A stretch of DNA of 64,000 bases from Dyadobacter sp. (GCF_017744695.1 NZ_JAGIAS010000008.1:327082-391081), one strand, 5' to 3'. Shown: positions 1-9,562, numbered from the stretch's first letter. Numbers and translations are program-made. The notes: generated by a model from the sequence alone, not told the origin.

Positions 1-1094
1 ATATGAACACCCTTTTCGCGGGAGTAGTCTACCAGAGCTTTCAGCTCGCCATCCGGCCATTTTTTCCAAAAGCCTTCAAGAATGTTGTGCTTGAAACCCA
101 ATTCGGCTGCCTGCCGGGAATATTCCTTCATGGTTTCCAGGGTGCCCCCGCCCCCATTATCCAGGTATTTCCAAACTGCGGAGCCCGGTTGGATCCAGTC
201 GGTCTTAATGCCCTGCGGGAAAAGTTTTTTGTCTGGCGGCGGACACAGATTATGTACGATATCGCTATTAACCAGGGTATTCAGCCCATCGGCGATCAAG
301 ATCACCCGCCAGGGCGTTGTAATGGTCCCGGTAATAGCGGCAGGCTGCGAGAGCCGGAGCACGTCCTCGGCACTGTAGCGCAATTTGTAGGGATAGGAAG
401 TCGGTTGGTTTTGAGGCAATCTCAATACCATTCCCCTGTTTCCGTCGGTCTGCAAAGCCATTCCACCATAATTTTTAAGATCTGCTTCCGTCACCGACAA
501 ATAGAGCTGGCTATCGGACAACCGGAACGTCACCGAAGGGGCAGCCCATTGTCCGGCTTTCACGGTATCCATACTTTTCCGGACATATTCGCCTTCGTAA
601 TGCATATTCAGGTCGTGGTACCAGGAGGTGGTTCCGACCGGTAACCTGAAAACGGTGGACTCGTCCGCAATGCGTTTTGCGTCGGGTTTACCGGGCACGA
701 TCAATTGAAATGCAGCTCCGTCGTTAAACACCCTGACATCAACAGTGTATCGCAATGCACCCTGGCTGACGCTGATTTTCGAGCCGTTACAATGGTTGCG
801 CGCGACGGAATGAACGCCATTCCAGGGATATTCTTCCTTTACCTGGTAGCTTTCTGATTTACCAATCCTGACTTTGTCGGCAATCGCCTTCGCGTCCAGT
901 GACATACGGACGGGCGAAGCTTCTATGACGTCCTTGTCTGCATAGGAAACACGATAAAAAAGGGAATCACTTTTTGTAAAAAGGTGGAATGAAATCCTGT
1001 TATCGGGGCTATTGACAGTCAGATTTTGCGCAGACAGTAGCCGGGCGGATGCCAGAAGTACCAGCACCACCAATCTTTTTATACCAAACATCAT
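1..1094 (-). CDS. Glycoside hydrolase family 97 protein (SusB-like), 3' end outside window
   Basis: This is the last visible gene of the first Sus-type locus. It begins nine bases after the SusD stop and runs off the left edge, so only about 364 codons are seen. It opens with a signal peptide (MMFGIKRLVVLVLLASARLL, then SAQ). A beta-rich GH97 N-terminal domain follows at about residues 25-265, then the start of the catalytic barrel with the family-like stretch WIQPGSAVWKYLDNGGGG. GH97 enzymes are periplasmic or surface alpha-glucosidases or alpha-galactosidases (SusB is the type member). The catalytic carboxylates lie beyond the edge, so inverting versus retaining type cannot be told. Two ATGs are adjacent (1094 and 1091); I took the first. 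Family call is firm, substrate unknown. Confidence 0.85.
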   Translation of the reverse strand, partial: MMFGIKRLVVLVLLASARLLSAQNLTVNSPDNRISFHLFTKSDSLFYRVSYADKDVIEASPVRMSLDAKAIADKVRIGKSESYQVKEEYPWNGVHSVARNHCNGSKISVSQGALRYTVDVRVFNDGAAFQLIVPGKPDAKRIADESTVFRLPVGTTSWYHDLNMHYEGEYVRKSMDTVKAGQWAAPSVTFRLSDSQLYLSVTEADLKNYGGMALQTDGNRGMVLRLPQNQPTSYPYKLRYSAEDVLRLSQPAAITGTITTPWRVILIADGLNTLVNSDIVHNLCPPPDKKLFPQGIKTDWIQPGSAVWKYLDNGGGGTLETMKEYSRQAAELGFKHNILEGFWKKWPDGELKALVDYSREKGVH

Positions 1095-1103
1095 TTTCAG
1101 TGA

Positions 1104-2570
1104 TCAGTAATTTTCGTTTTGCGTCCAAACCCCTTTCATAATATCCATTTGCCCCAGCGGGATCGGTAACAGATAGGCTTTGAACTTTCTTTTCGTGCCT
1201 TTCGCGTCGTATGCTACCTGGGGGATCACCTTCTCGGCCAGTTTCCAGCGTACGAGGTCGTTGTAACGCAAACCTTCGAAGGCCAGCTCCACTCTCCGTT
1301 CGTTACGGATCACCTCGCGCGTGAGGGCAGTTTTAGCAGGCATTTCCACACCCGGCCTCGCCCGCACGTCGTTCAACGCTTTCAATGCATTGGCATCGCT
1401 TCCCTTCCCGCTTTCGAACATGGCTTCGGCATACATGAGCAGCAGGTCGGCATAGCGGATCTTCACCATATGCTGCTCGCTCAATGTGGAGCCCGACCCG
1501 TTGTTGATCGCCGGATTAACCCATTTCTTGAAGGCCATGCCGGTGTAAGGGATCTGTCCTTCGGCAAGACTCCCGGTCTGTTTAAAACCGGCCGGGTTGT
1601 AAGCCCACGGGTCTCCTGCTTCGAAGATGGTCATCTTCCGGCGCGGGTCATTGGGCTCATAAGCATCGCGGAGTTCAAGTGTAGGAAAGACGGACATCCG
1701 CGCGCCGATAATCTGGTCCAGTGAATGATAGTCGTCGGGCGCCTTAAATTGAACAGAAAACATGATCTCCCGATTGTTGATCTGATTTCCAAAGAACACG
1801 CCTGAGTAATTGTCCGAGAGTTTGAACGGGTTAGTCGCATCGCCGATCAGGCTCCATGCGGCATCCGCAGCGTCGGCATAACGCTCGCTATTCAGCAATA
1901 CCCTCGTTTTTAATGCAATGGCCGAGCCCTTCACGGCACGCCCGTCCGTATACGCAACTGCGGGGAGGTATGAAATCGCCAGGTCCAGGTCTTTCAATAT
2001 TTGGGCTACCACCTCCGCTTTGGGTGCTCTCGGTGTTGCCCGGATGTTGTCATCGAGCTCGGCCGGTTTCAGCATAATGGGCAGGTCACCGTAGAGTTGT
2101 GCAAGATCATTATAATAAAAAGCCCTCAGAAACAAGGCCTCCCCCTTCATCCGGTTCCGGACGGCGTCGGTAGTGGCCGTTACGCGGTCGATGTTCGCCA
2201 GGAAATAGTTGCAGGCGGCAATACCCTGGAATCCGATCGTGAACGACTTGCTGACGATCCCGGTAGTAGCCGAGTTATGCTCGCCACGCATTACGACATC
2301 GAATGCCTCGTAATTGGAAGTATTGGAAGCATTATCGGATAGCGATTCCCAAAAGAGAAAGTTTCCGCTCTGCGCAGGACCGTTGGATATAATCGGTTCT
2401 TTGAGCTTGGCATAACAGGCGATGAGGGCCTTGTTGGCTTCTGTTTCTGTTTTCCAGAAATTCTCGGAATTGGGATTGGCAAGCGGATTTTTATCCAGCG
2501 TGTCCTTGCAGGCGAACACAACCGTGGTCAATATCAGGAGGAATATATTTTTTATGAATCTGGTCGTCAT
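1104..2570 (-). CDS. SusD/RagB family nutrient-binding outer-membrane lipoprotein
   Basis: A 488-residue surface lipoprotein that caps a SusC transporter and binds the glycan before import. The N-terminus is a lipoprotein signal ending in VVFAC, with Cys21 as the lipidation site, followed by the usual SusD opening DTLDKNPLANPNSENFW. TPR-type helices occupy the first half, including the common motif GEALFLRAFYYNDLAQLYGD. The C-terminal half has the family signature IRNERRVELAFEGLRYNDLV. It sits 11 bases after the SusC stop and 9 bases before the GH97 gene, so the three form one operon. Ligand cannot be predicted beyond the GH97 context (alpha-linked glucoside or galactoside). Confidence 0.93.
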   Translation of the reverse strand: MTTRFIKNIFLLILTTVVFACKDTLDKNPLANPNSENFWKTETEANKALIACYAKLKEPIISNGPAQSGNFLFWESLSDNASNTSNYEAFDVVMRGEHNSATTGIVSKSFTIGFQGIAACNYFLANIDRVTATTDAVRNRMKGEALFLRAFYYNDLAQLYGDLPIMLKPAELDDNIRATPRAPKAEVVAQILKDLDLAISYLPAVAYTDGRAVKGSAIALKTRVLLNSERYADAADAAWSLIGDATNPFKLSDNYSGVFFGNQINNREIMFSVQFKAPDDYHSLDQIIGARMSVFPTLELRDAYEPNDPRRKMTIFEAGDPWAYNPAGFKQTGSLAEGQIPYTGMAFKKWVNPAINNGSGSTLSEQHMVKIRYADLLLMYAEAMFESGKGSDANALKALNDVRARPGVEMPAKTALTREVIRNERRVELAFEGLRYNDLVRWKLAEKVIPQVAYDAKGTKRKFKAYLLPIPLGQMDIMKGVWTQNENY

Positions 2571-2581
2571 AGCATTACGAA

Positions 2582-5500
2582 TTAAAATGTGACTTTAACC
2601 CCAAATGAGTAGATCTTGGCTTGCGGATAAATGGCCGCTCTGCCGCTGGCAGCGGCGCGCTCGGGATCTATACCCTTAAAAAACTTAGTGAATGTCAGCA
2701 AATTATCACCCGACACATACACCCTGAGCATCTGCACTTTCACGCGGTTAATCAGCTTGGCAGGGAAGCTGTACCCCAGCTGAAAATTCTTCAACCTCAA
2801 ATAGGATGCATCTTGCAGCCACCAGTCGGAAACCTGGGTGTTAGGTGCGTAATTTTCGTTGAAGATATGCGGGATCGTGTTCGATGTTCCTTCGCCGTCC
2901 CAGGCCTTTTCCCAGAATGTAGGAGGCGGTCCCGCTTGCCGGAAAGGTGCTATCCCCCACTCCTTGATGTAAATCTTGCGGCCTTCTACGCCTTGCAGGA
3001 AGATTCCCAGGTCGAAGTTTTTATAATCCGCATTGAAAGTCAGACCGTAATTGAATTTCGGAAATGCGCCGCTGACCACCATCCGGTCGTCGGTGGTAAT
3101 CTTACCATCCGGCACGCCATCAGGCCCACTGATATCCCGGTACTTCATATCTCCGGGTTTGGGTTTCACGAGTGGTGTCGGGCCATTGTCAATCTCTCCC
3201 TGATTTTGATAAATACCGTCGAAAACGTACATGAAATAGGAATTGTAAGGCAAGCCCTCCTGCGTTACGGTACCATTCCCGTTGTTCACTTCCCGTGCGC
3301 CAAACTTCAAGACCTTGTTTTTGTAGGTTTCAAAATTCCCCTGGATTTTGTACCGGAAATCCTTGATCCTGTTCTGGTAACCCAATGAGATTTCGACACC
3401 GGTATTGCTCATTTCCCCCAAATTGACCGTCGGACCAGCTACTCCGATAAAATCAGGCACTTGCAAAGGTCTCAGGATGTTCGTCGTCTTTTTGGAATAC
3501 CAGTCAACGCTCCCGAACACGGATGCCCGGAACAGCCCGAAGTCGAAACCGACATCGGTCACCGTCGTGGTTTCCCAGGTAATGTTGCGGTTAATGAGGT
3601 CGGTTTGCGTTACACCTTGCTGCAATGAACCGCCGATATTGTACACCACAGGGTTCAGTACCTGCTGGTACGGGTAAGGCACCGATTCGCCGCTCAGTGT
3701 CCGGTTCACGTTTTGGTTACCTACCTGTCCCCATGATACACGTGCTTTCAAGCTTTCAAGCCAGCTGACCTGTTTCAGGAATTGCTCTTCCGAAAGCCTC
3801 CACCCTGCCGACGCCGACGGGAAAAAGCCCCATTTGTTGCCTTTCGGAAAGCGCGACGAGCCGTCGTACCGGAAATTCCCCTCGAGCAGGTATTTCTCCT
3901 TGAAATTGTAGCTCACCCGCCCGAACACCGATTGCAATGCCCATTCGTAAGCCAGCCCATCGGCCAGTTGCCCGCCAGGGGAATATGCGCCCAGTTCCAG
4001 AATGTCGTTCGAGGGCGCATTCCGTTTAAAGCCCTGCAAGCGGTCATACCGGAATGTCTCCTGGCTTACACCCAGCAATGCGTTCAGGTCATGGTTTTCT
4101 CCAATTTTTTTGGTGTAGTTCAAAGTACCAAATACCGTGTACTGCACGTCATTTTCTTTCCGGACCGTCAGGTTGTTTTCACCCACCGTACCATTCCATT
4201 GCGTGTTGTACAAATACTGCCCGCTGGCGTCCGGCAAAAACATATAAGCCGGAATGCCTACCACATGGACTTTGGTTTGCCGGTCATTGAACTTGACGGC
4301 GCCCTTGATCTGCCCTTTCAAACCCGGCAAAATATGGATATCCATAAATGCCGATGCCAGCGCGTAGTAATTTCTGACATACCGGCCCCCGTTTTCCGCG
4401 AGCGCAACCGGATTCTTGTTCCCTCCTTCCTGAATGTAAGCCTTGGCGGCATAGCGACCGCTTCCATCGGGGAGCTTAGGCGTAAATGTGGGGTGCGCTG
4501 CCAATGCGCTCAAAATCTGGTCCTCCGTTGAATTTCCGTCGAACTGCGTATTCAATGCCGTCTCATTCCGGTCGCCTTTCGAAAAAGCCAGGTTGGTACC
4601 GAAGGTAATTATCTTGTTCAAGCTTGTTTTGAAATTGAACTGCGCGTCGTACCGTTTGTAGCCCGTCGCAATCAGGATACCCTCCTGATTCAGGTAACCC
4701 GCTCCGAAATTGTAGGTCGTATTTTCTTTGCCGCCATTCACGCTTACGTAATGCTGCTGCATCGGGGACGTCCGGAAAATGGCGTCCATCCAGTCGTAAC
4801 TCGGATATTGTGCGGGATTGGTAATGCTTCCCTGCCGGTATTCCTCGATCTGCGCAGGCGTATAAAGCTGGTTGGCATTCGTACCCGTGTGGGCAATAGC
4901 CTTGTTGAGCAACTCCATAAACTGCACCGAGTTCGTGATCCTGTCATAAACCGACGTCGCCCGCTGGCTGCCGAAGTTGTAGCTGTAATCGACATTCAGC
5001 CGCCCCGCTGTACCCGTTTTCGTCGTCACCAAAATCACCCCGTTGGCTGCCCGCGAGCCATAAATAGCAGCCGAAGCCGCATCCTTCAACACGGAAATGC
5101 TTTCGATCTGGTTCGGGTTGACGTTGTTGAGGTTACCTTCCACGCCGTCGATCAAAATGAGCGGATCGTTTCCCGCACCACTAAATGTGCCCTGCCCGCG
5201 GATCTGGATACTCGCGTTCTCTGCGCCCGGCTGCCCCGAGTTCTGCGTTACCTGCACCCCGGGCATTCGGCCCTGCAAGAGTGAAGTGGTATTCGGCGCT
5301 TGCCGGGTCGTGAGTTCCGAGCCCGTCACATTGCTGACCGCGCCGGTCAGGTTCACCTTTTTCTGCGTACCATAACCTACCACAACCACCTCCTCCAAAG
5401 CTTTTTCATCCGTTGCCAGTACGACGTCCAGCACGTCCCGCTTACCCACTTCCACCTCCTGGGCTACGTAGCCTACGAAACTGAATATCAGGACCGGGTT

Positions 5501-6058
5501 TTCTTCCCGCAACTCAAGATTATAACTGCCGTTCTGGTCGGTAATAGTCCCGTGGCTGGTTCCTTTGATAATGACGCTCACGCCCGGCAGCCCCTGCCCA
5601 TCCTTGTCCGTGACTTTACCCCTGACCGGTGCCCGGGTCTTCGTTTCCGGAATGACGACCTCTCTTTCCGTGAGAATGATATTTTTCCCCTCCTGCCTGA
5701 AAGCAAGGTTCGTTCTGTCCAGAATCAATTCCAGTGTTTTCTGAACAGTGCGGGATTCCTTTCGGAGGGTAATGTTGTCAAAAGGCGAAACTGCCTTTGA
5801 AAGATAGAAGATATTGTAGCCCGATTCCACCTGAAGCGTTTGAAGTGCTTCCCTTAAAGAAGACTTTTCCAAACCCATGGTGACATTGGCATCCCGGATG
5901 TCCTGCGCGCCGCTCACCCCCGCAAGCAGCAGCTGGGTTGCCATGATCAAAACACCGATACCATAAACGCTGATCTTCATTAAATTGCAAAGATATCGGC
6001 ACAAGATACCTTGCCGGATAGGCATAGTTCTTCTGCCTACGGATATAGGTTTTTTCAT
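2582..6058 (-). CDS. SusC/RagA TonB-linked outer-membrane transporter with STN signalling domain
   Basis: A 1158-residue TonB-dependent glycan importer. Visible domains in order: a long signal region (about 1-50), an STN domain (about 60-130) that contacts a FecR anti-sigma factor, a carboxypeptidase-regulatory-like domain (about 145-215), the SusC signature EEVVVVGYGTQKK near residue 222, the plug with LILIDGVEGN and ISVLKDAASAAIYGSRAANG, then a 22-strand-type barrel ending in the typical aromatic SFGVKVTF. The STN domain together with the FecR and ECF genes just upstream implies transmembrane signalling on substrate binding. Start codon is uncertain: later ATGs at residues 12 and 27 are possible, and no clear ribosome site is visible. 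Confidence 0.93.
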   Translation of the reverse strand: MKKPISVGRRTMPIRQGILCRYLCNLMKISVYGIGVLIMATQLLLAGVSGAQDIRDANVTMGLEKSSLREALQTLQVESGYNIFYLSKAVSPFDNITLRKESRTVQKTLELILDRTNLAFRQEGKNIILTEREVVIPETKTRAPVRGKVTDKDGQGLPGVSVIIKGTSHGTITDQNGSYNLELREENPVLIFSFVGYVAQEVEVGKRDVLDVVLATDEKALEEVVVVGYGTQKKVNLTGAVSNVTGSELTTRQAPNTTSLLQGRMPGVQVTQNSGQPGAENASIQIRGQGTFSGAGNDPLILIDGVEGNLNNVNPNQIESISVLKDAASAAIYGSRAANGVILVTTKTGTAGRLNVDYSYNFGSQRATSVYDRITNSVQFMELLNKAIAHTGTNANQLYTPAQIEEYRQGSITNPAQYPSYDWMDAIFRTSPMQQHYVSVNGGKENTTYNFGAGYLNQEGILIATGYKRYDAQFNFKTSLNKIITFGTNLAFSKGDRNETALNTQFDGNSTEDQILSALAAHPTFTPKLPDGSGRYAAKAYIQEGGNKNPVALAENGGRYVRNYYALASAFMDIHILPGLKGQIKGAVKFNDRQTKVHVVGIPAYMFLPDASGQYLYNTQWNGTVGENNLTVRKENDVQYTVFGTLNYTKKIGENHDLNALLGVSQETFRYDRLQGFKRNAPSNDILELGAYSPGGQLADGLAYEWALQSVFGRVSYNFKEKYLLEGNFRYDGSSRFPKGNKWGFFPSASAGWRLSEEQFLKQVSWLESLKARVSWGQVGNQNVNRTLSGESVPYPYQQVLNPVVYNIGGSLQQGVTQTDLINRNITWETTTVTDVGFDFGLFRASVFGSVDWYSKKTTNILRPLQVPDFIGVAGPTVNLGEMSNTGVEISLGYQNRIKDFRYKIQGNFETYKNKVLKFGAREVNNGNGTVTQEGLPYNSYFMYVFDGIYQNQGEIDNGPTPLVKPKPGDMKYRDISGPDGVPDGKITTDDRMVVSGAFPKFNYGLTFNADYKNFDLGIFLQGVEGRKIYIKEWGIAPFRQAGPPPTFWEKAWDGEGTSNTIPHIFNENYAPNTQVSDWWLQDASYLRLKNFQLGYSFPAKLINRVKVQMLRVYVSGDNLLTFTKFFKGIDPERAAASGRAAIYPQAKIYSFGVKVTF

Positions 6059-6102
6059 ATATTTGTATTGTCTAGAAATTTGTTTTTACGAATTTTCTAT
6101 TC

Positions 6103-6137
6103 AAAGCTCCCTATTGCTGTCCAAGGCCGGGGAGCTT
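6103..6137. terminator. Hairpin between FecR and SusC genes
   Basis: AAAGCTCCC at 6103-6111 pairs with GGGAGCTT at 6130-6137, followed by a T run on the plus strand only. On the minus strand, where the genes are read, the hairpin is followed by TTTGAATAG, so it could be a weak attenuator between fecR and susC. It could also just be a stable structure in the leader of susC. Confidence 0.4.
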
Positions 6138-6219
6138 TTTCATATGATTGCCGGGAAGCTACGGTGCCCGGCCCGAATGGATGGAGATTTGTTTCATAAG
6201 AATTTAGTTATCAGTCAGT

Positions 6220-7230
6220 TTAGCGGCATCCTTCACCACTCAATATCAATTCGCCGCTCTCCAGGGAATATTTCGTATTGCTGGTCAGTGTCAGCACCTT
6301 AAAGACTTCATCCAGGGTTTCTGTCCCTGAAAACCTTCCGGTAATCAGGCATTGTTGCATTTGCGGGTTTTGAAAAGAGATTTTTACGCCATAGCGTTTT
6401 TCCAGCATTTCGGCCAGCGCTCCGAAAGGCATTTCCTGAAACACCATATCGGCTTGTACCCAGGCCGTCAGCTCCTGGGATTTCACCACTTTCTCGTCCG
6501 CAATGGTCGTTTGGGTGTTGTATGTTACCTGCTGGTTCGCAGTCAGCAGACTGGTGTGTTTGTCACCGTCGTCCACCCGCACTTTACCCCGGGTAACCGT
6601 CACCACAACCTCCTTTTCCGAGGGAAGTGACTTGATGCTGAATGCCGTTCCCAGTACAGTCGTCCTGATTTTTCCCGTCTTGATTACAAAAGAAGCCGGT
6701 TTCCGGCCTTGCACATTTAAATGCACTACATCGAAATAGGCTTCACCAGTAAGCGATACTTCCCTGGTTTCCTGATTAAAATCCCGGTCGTACTCGATCT
6801 GCGTATCGCCATGGAGCACGACCCGGCTTCCGTCAGGCAGTACGACGAATTTCGTCTGGCCTTTCACAGACCGGTGAACCACCGTGCGCGCGACTGAACG
6901 GTTGACTCCGGGCTTCCGCTCCTCCCTTACCACAAAGAAAACCCAACCCGTTCCGATCAGAATGAGAACAGCCGCCGCCACGCGCCAGAATATGCCAGGC
7001 AGCAGTGGGCGCGCTCGCACAGGCTCGGGCGTAATGCGTTTGGAGATATTCCCCTTCATTCTTTCCCGGACCCCGGCAAGCTCGTCGGCCGACAGCTTCG
7101 AAAGCCGGTCTGGTTTCCCTGCGAAAAGTTCATAGTATTTTTCGACCATATCCGATTCCTCTTCATCGGCACTACCATTGAGGTACCTGGCGACAATCGA
7201 CCTGAACTTATTCCTATTTCCGCTTGGCAT
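6220..7230 (-). CDS. FecR family anti-sigma factor
   Basis: An inner-membrane anti-sigma factor of about 336 residues. A short cytoplasmic N-terminal region (1-75) would bind the ECF sigma factor. One membrane segment follows around residues 78-100 (FWRVAAAVLILIGTGWVFFV). Next comes a periplasmic FecR domain containing VVLPDGSRVVLHGDTQIEYD and VTRGKVRV, then a C-terminal DUF4974-type domain that contacts the STN domain of SusC. An open frame extends upstream to 7287, but the ATG at 7230 (MPSGNRNKF) begins the conserved part and is preferred. It lies between the sigma gene and susC, the standard order for cell-surface signalling. Confidence 0.9.
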   Translation of the reverse strand: MPSGNRNKFRSIVARYLNGSADEEESDMVEKYYELFAGKPDRLSKLSADELAGVRERMKGNISKRITPEPVRARPLLPGIFWRVAAAVLILIGTGWVFFVVREERKPGVNRSVARTVVHRSVKGQTKFVVLPDGSRVVLHGDTQIEYDRDFNQETREVSLTGEAYFDVVHLNVQGRKPASFVIKTGKIRTTVLGTAFSIKSLPSEKEVVVTVTRGKVRVDDGDKHTSLLTANQQVTYNTQTTIADEKVVKSQELTAWVQADMVFQEMPFGALAEMLEKRYGVKISFQNPQMQQCLITGRFSGTETLDEVFKVLTLTSNTKYSLESGELILSGEGCR

Positions 7231-7342
7231 GTTTATAGAATGCTGTTTATATACCAGTGAAGGAATTCCCGAAAAAGTCCCAGGCAAACTTCTAATTTTT
7301 TAAAAAAATTTCCGGGAAAGTTTAAAAACTGCCGCGAAGGCG

Positions 7343-7918
7343 CTACGGGCGAAGGAGCAAAATGGCCATGGCAAGAAGTTTCCCAATGCTTTCTCGCAGG
7401 CTTTGCTGTGAAGTATTGAGCTGATTTTGAACCGTTTTCCTCGAAATATCGAGCTGCTCTGCGATTTCGAGGGTAGAAAGCCCTTCCAGGTAGCGTAGTC
7501 TGAAAATTTCGCGTCGCTTTTCCGGCTGTGTTTCCAGCCAGAGATGAATGCTGGACAGCAGTTCGTCCCTCATGTAGTTGGAATCGGCGTCATCACTGGA
7601 AAACGCCATATAATCCAGCGGCTCTTCGAAGGCCGGCAAATTCTTCCGCCTGTGGTAGACGGCAAAGACCTGGTATCTAACCGCACCCAGCAAATATCCC
7701 CGCAGGTTATCGATCTGTCTGCTCTCCCGCTTGTTCCAAAGGTCAACGAAAACATCCTGCACAATTTCCTCGCTATCCGAAGAATCGCTGAGCCTTTTAT
7801 ACGCTTCATTGTAGAGCTTTTTCCAGTAACGCTCATAAATCAAGTCGAATGCCGCCTCCGAGCCGTCCATAAGCATGGCCACCAGATCGTCGTCCGCTGC
7901 ATTTTCGTCGATATACAT
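7343..7918 (-). CDS. ECF-type RNA polymerase sigma factor
   Basis: A 191-residue ECF sigma-70 factor. Region 2 spans about residues 18-75 (AFDLIYERYWKKLYNEAYKR, then EEIVQDVFVDLWNKR). Region 4 near the C-terminus has the helix-turn-helix LSTLEIAEQLDISRKTVQNQ. It is partnered with the FecR gene immediately downstream and probably turns on the adjacent susC-susD-GH97 genes. The last dozen residues (GKLLAMAILLLRP) are strikingly hydrophobic, a feature shared with the second ECF factor in this window. A TATTTTTG minus-7-like element lies at 7944-7951, 26 bases before the ATG. Confidence 0.93.
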   Translation of the reverse strand: MYIDENAADDDLVAMLMDGSEAAFDLIYERYWKKLYNEAYKRLSDSSDSEEIVQDVFVDLWNKRESRQIDNLRGYLLGAVRYQVFAVYHRRKNLPAFEEPLDYMAFSSDDADSNYMRDELLSSIHLWLETQPEKRREIFRLRYLEGLSTLEIAEQLDISRKTVQNQLNTSQQSLRESIGKLLAMAILLLRP

Positions 7919-7943
7919 ATAAGGGAGTGTCGAGATACGAAAA

Positions 7944-7951
7944 CAAAAATA
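7944..7951 (-). promoter_or_regulatory. Minus-7 element of the ECF sigma gene
   Basis: TATTTTTG read on the minus strand matches the Bacteroidota TAnnTTTG element and lies 26 bases before the sigma-factor ATG. I see no good TTTG at the expected upstream distance, so support is partial. Confidence 0.4.
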
Positions 7952-8215
7952 ACAAAAAAATAAAGACGATATGTCCTATTTTTCTTCGCGACGGGGTTTG
8001 TAAGACCGTAGCAATCAGTTAAAATCCAAAGGAATCAACTACCGATTCAATATATACGTCTATCGATAATCTGGTCCGTCAAAGGCGTCGTTGGCATAAT
8101 GAATGACACCGCGATGTTTTATCCTACTCGGGGAGGCAACGTAGCAAGCGAACAAACCCGTCTGTATTTTGGTTGACATGAGACTCAGCTTCATTCGAAC
8201 ATTTTCCTTAAAGCA

Positions 8216-9289
8216 TTGACTAATTCCTTAAAAACTAATCCTGCGATCTGTTTGTCGAAACATAGTCGCACATCCGGTTGGCTAACCTCGCTCGTATTTC
8301 TCCTGCTTCCACTGATATATGGTTGTACGATGAAGGAAGCCGCTCCAAACAGCAGTCTGGTGATTTCTGAACATGCACGACGTTTAGTCTATGAGAAATT
8401 TCCCAATGCCAGGAACCTGACGGGCGCCGTCATCGAAAAAGGAAAGGTGTTCGAATTCTCTTTCAACGTGGATGACGAACGGTACTCGGCCATTGTCAAT
8501 AATAGTGAAATCATTTCGACGGCCAGAACCAACGGAGAGGAAGTACCGGACTCTTTAGTTAACAGACTTCAAAACGCAACGATAAAGGGCGGCGCAATCT
8601 CGGATTACCGGACCATTACTTTGTTCGATGGCTACGTCTCCAATCCCGCGGTAAACTATCGATTAAACGGAATGGATTTCGTGGCGTCTTTTGGCGTATC
8701 GTCGATTTACATGTCTCCTTATCCAAGATGGTATTATATAAAAAACATCAACGATTTGCCGGATCCGATTATCGACTTCATCCAAAAGCGAAGCAAACCC
8801 AATCCTGCATTTGTCAACACACTCACCAATTTCAATGAAGAAACCAGAAAATCGATCGCCCAAAATAACGAATTTGAGTTCGGAGGGGCCACGGTATACA
8901 CCAACCTCGACGGAACAAAAACATATGATGTCGCAGTCAGATATTTGGGCACCGATTCACAGAATCTGCTCTTCGATAAGGATTACAATTTGATCTGGGT
9001 AGGTAGTTTTAACCAGATCCGGCAATACAATGAGGATTTCTCCGGGCGCAACTTCGATACCAACCTGACACGAAAAGAGATATCAACCTTTACCGATATT
9101 TTCGGAGCTCCCTCTCATTTTCTCAATTTCGGGCTGGATGTAGGCTATAACCTCATGAGAAGTTACCGGAATGAATACGAGGGAGTCACAAGCTACATCT
9201 TCTGGCTGGATAACGGCCGGGGCGAACAATGGATGCTTCGTTATAATGCCGACAAAAAAATCGTGTTTTCTTCTTATTCGAAGCCGTGA
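8216..9289 (+). CDS. Uncharacterised lipoprotein
   Basis: I do not recognise a family. The product is a lipoprotein: a hydrophobic stretch SLVFLLLPLIYGC ends in a lipobox cysteine, giving a mature protein of about 320 residues. It appears built of repeated beta-rich units around 80-100 residues that resemble PepSY-like or BLIP-like folds (short segments such as YPRWYYIKNINDLPDPIIDF), but this is only an impression. No ATG lies in frame before the lipobox. TTG at 8216 or TTG at 8252 are the candidate starts; the latter gives a 25-residue signal, a more normal length. It stands alone between the divergent sigma gene and a convergent tRNA cluster and ends at a bidirectional hairpin terminator. 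Confidence 0.6.
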   Translation: MTNSLKTNPAICLSKHSRTSGWLTSLVFLLLPLIYGCTMKEAAPNSSLVISEHARRLVYEKFPNARNLTGAVIEKGKVFEFSFNVDDERYSAIVNNSEIISTARTNGEEVPDSLVNRLQNATIKGGAISDYRTITLFDGYVSNPAVNYRLNGMDFVASFGVSSIYMSPYPRWYYIKNINDLPDPIIDFIQKRSKPNPAFVNTLTNFNEETRKSIAQNNEFEFGGATVYTNLDGTKTYDVAVRYLGTDSQNLLFDKDYNLIWVGSFNQIRQYNEDFSGRNFDTNLTRKEISTFTDIFGAPSHFLNFGLDVGYNLMRSYRNEYEGVTSYIFWLDNGRGEQWMLRYNADKKIVFSSYSKP

Positions 9290-9310
9290 ACTGCAAATTG
9301 GCAACAAAAA

Positions 9311-9336
9311 AGCACTTAGAAGTTAATCTAAGTGCT
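9311..9336. terminator. Bidirectional rho-independent terminator
   Basis: A perfect 10-bp inverted repeat, AGCACTTAGA and TCTAAGTGCT, with a 6-base loop. It is preceded by a run of A on the plus strand, so minus-strand transcripts from the tRNA genes end in a U run. It also lies 22 bases after the stop of the lipoprotein gene and can serve both directions. Confidence 0.85.
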
Positions 9337-9347
9337 TGATTTTCAAG

Positions 9348-9421
9348 TGATCCCGTTTGGATTCGAACCAAAGACCTACTGCTTAGAAGGCAGTTGCTCT
9401 ATCCAGCTGAGCTACGGGACC
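9348..9421 (-). tRNA. tRNA-Arg(TCT)
   Basis: A 74-base cloverleaf can be folded by hand. The acceptor GGTCCCG pairs with CGGGATC and the discriminator is A. The D arm is GCTC/GAGC. The anticodon stem ACTGC/GCAGT closes the loop CTTCTAA with anticodon TCT. The T arm is TTTGG-TTCGAAT-CCAAA. CCA is not encoded. It is the last of three minus-strand tRNA genes and is followed by a terminator hairpin. Confidence 0.95.
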
Positions 9422-9427
9422 GGTCAT

Positions 9428-9480
9428 AAAAAAAGGCAGTCAGCAGTGCAGTTTTACTGCATACGGCTTACTGCCTTTTT
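9428..9480. terminator. Bidirectional hairpin between tRNA-Pro and tRNA-Arg genes
   Basis: AAAAGGCAGT at 9431-9440 pairs with ACTGCCTTTT at 9470-9479, with an inner GCAGT/ACTGC pairing. A and T runs on both sides make it a terminator in either direction. It lies between tRNA-Pro and tRNA-Arg, so it would separate or attenuate tRNA-Arg from the upstream tRNAs. Confidence 0.75.
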
Positions 9481-9487
9481 GCTTGTT

Positions 9488-9562
<75 letters not shown>

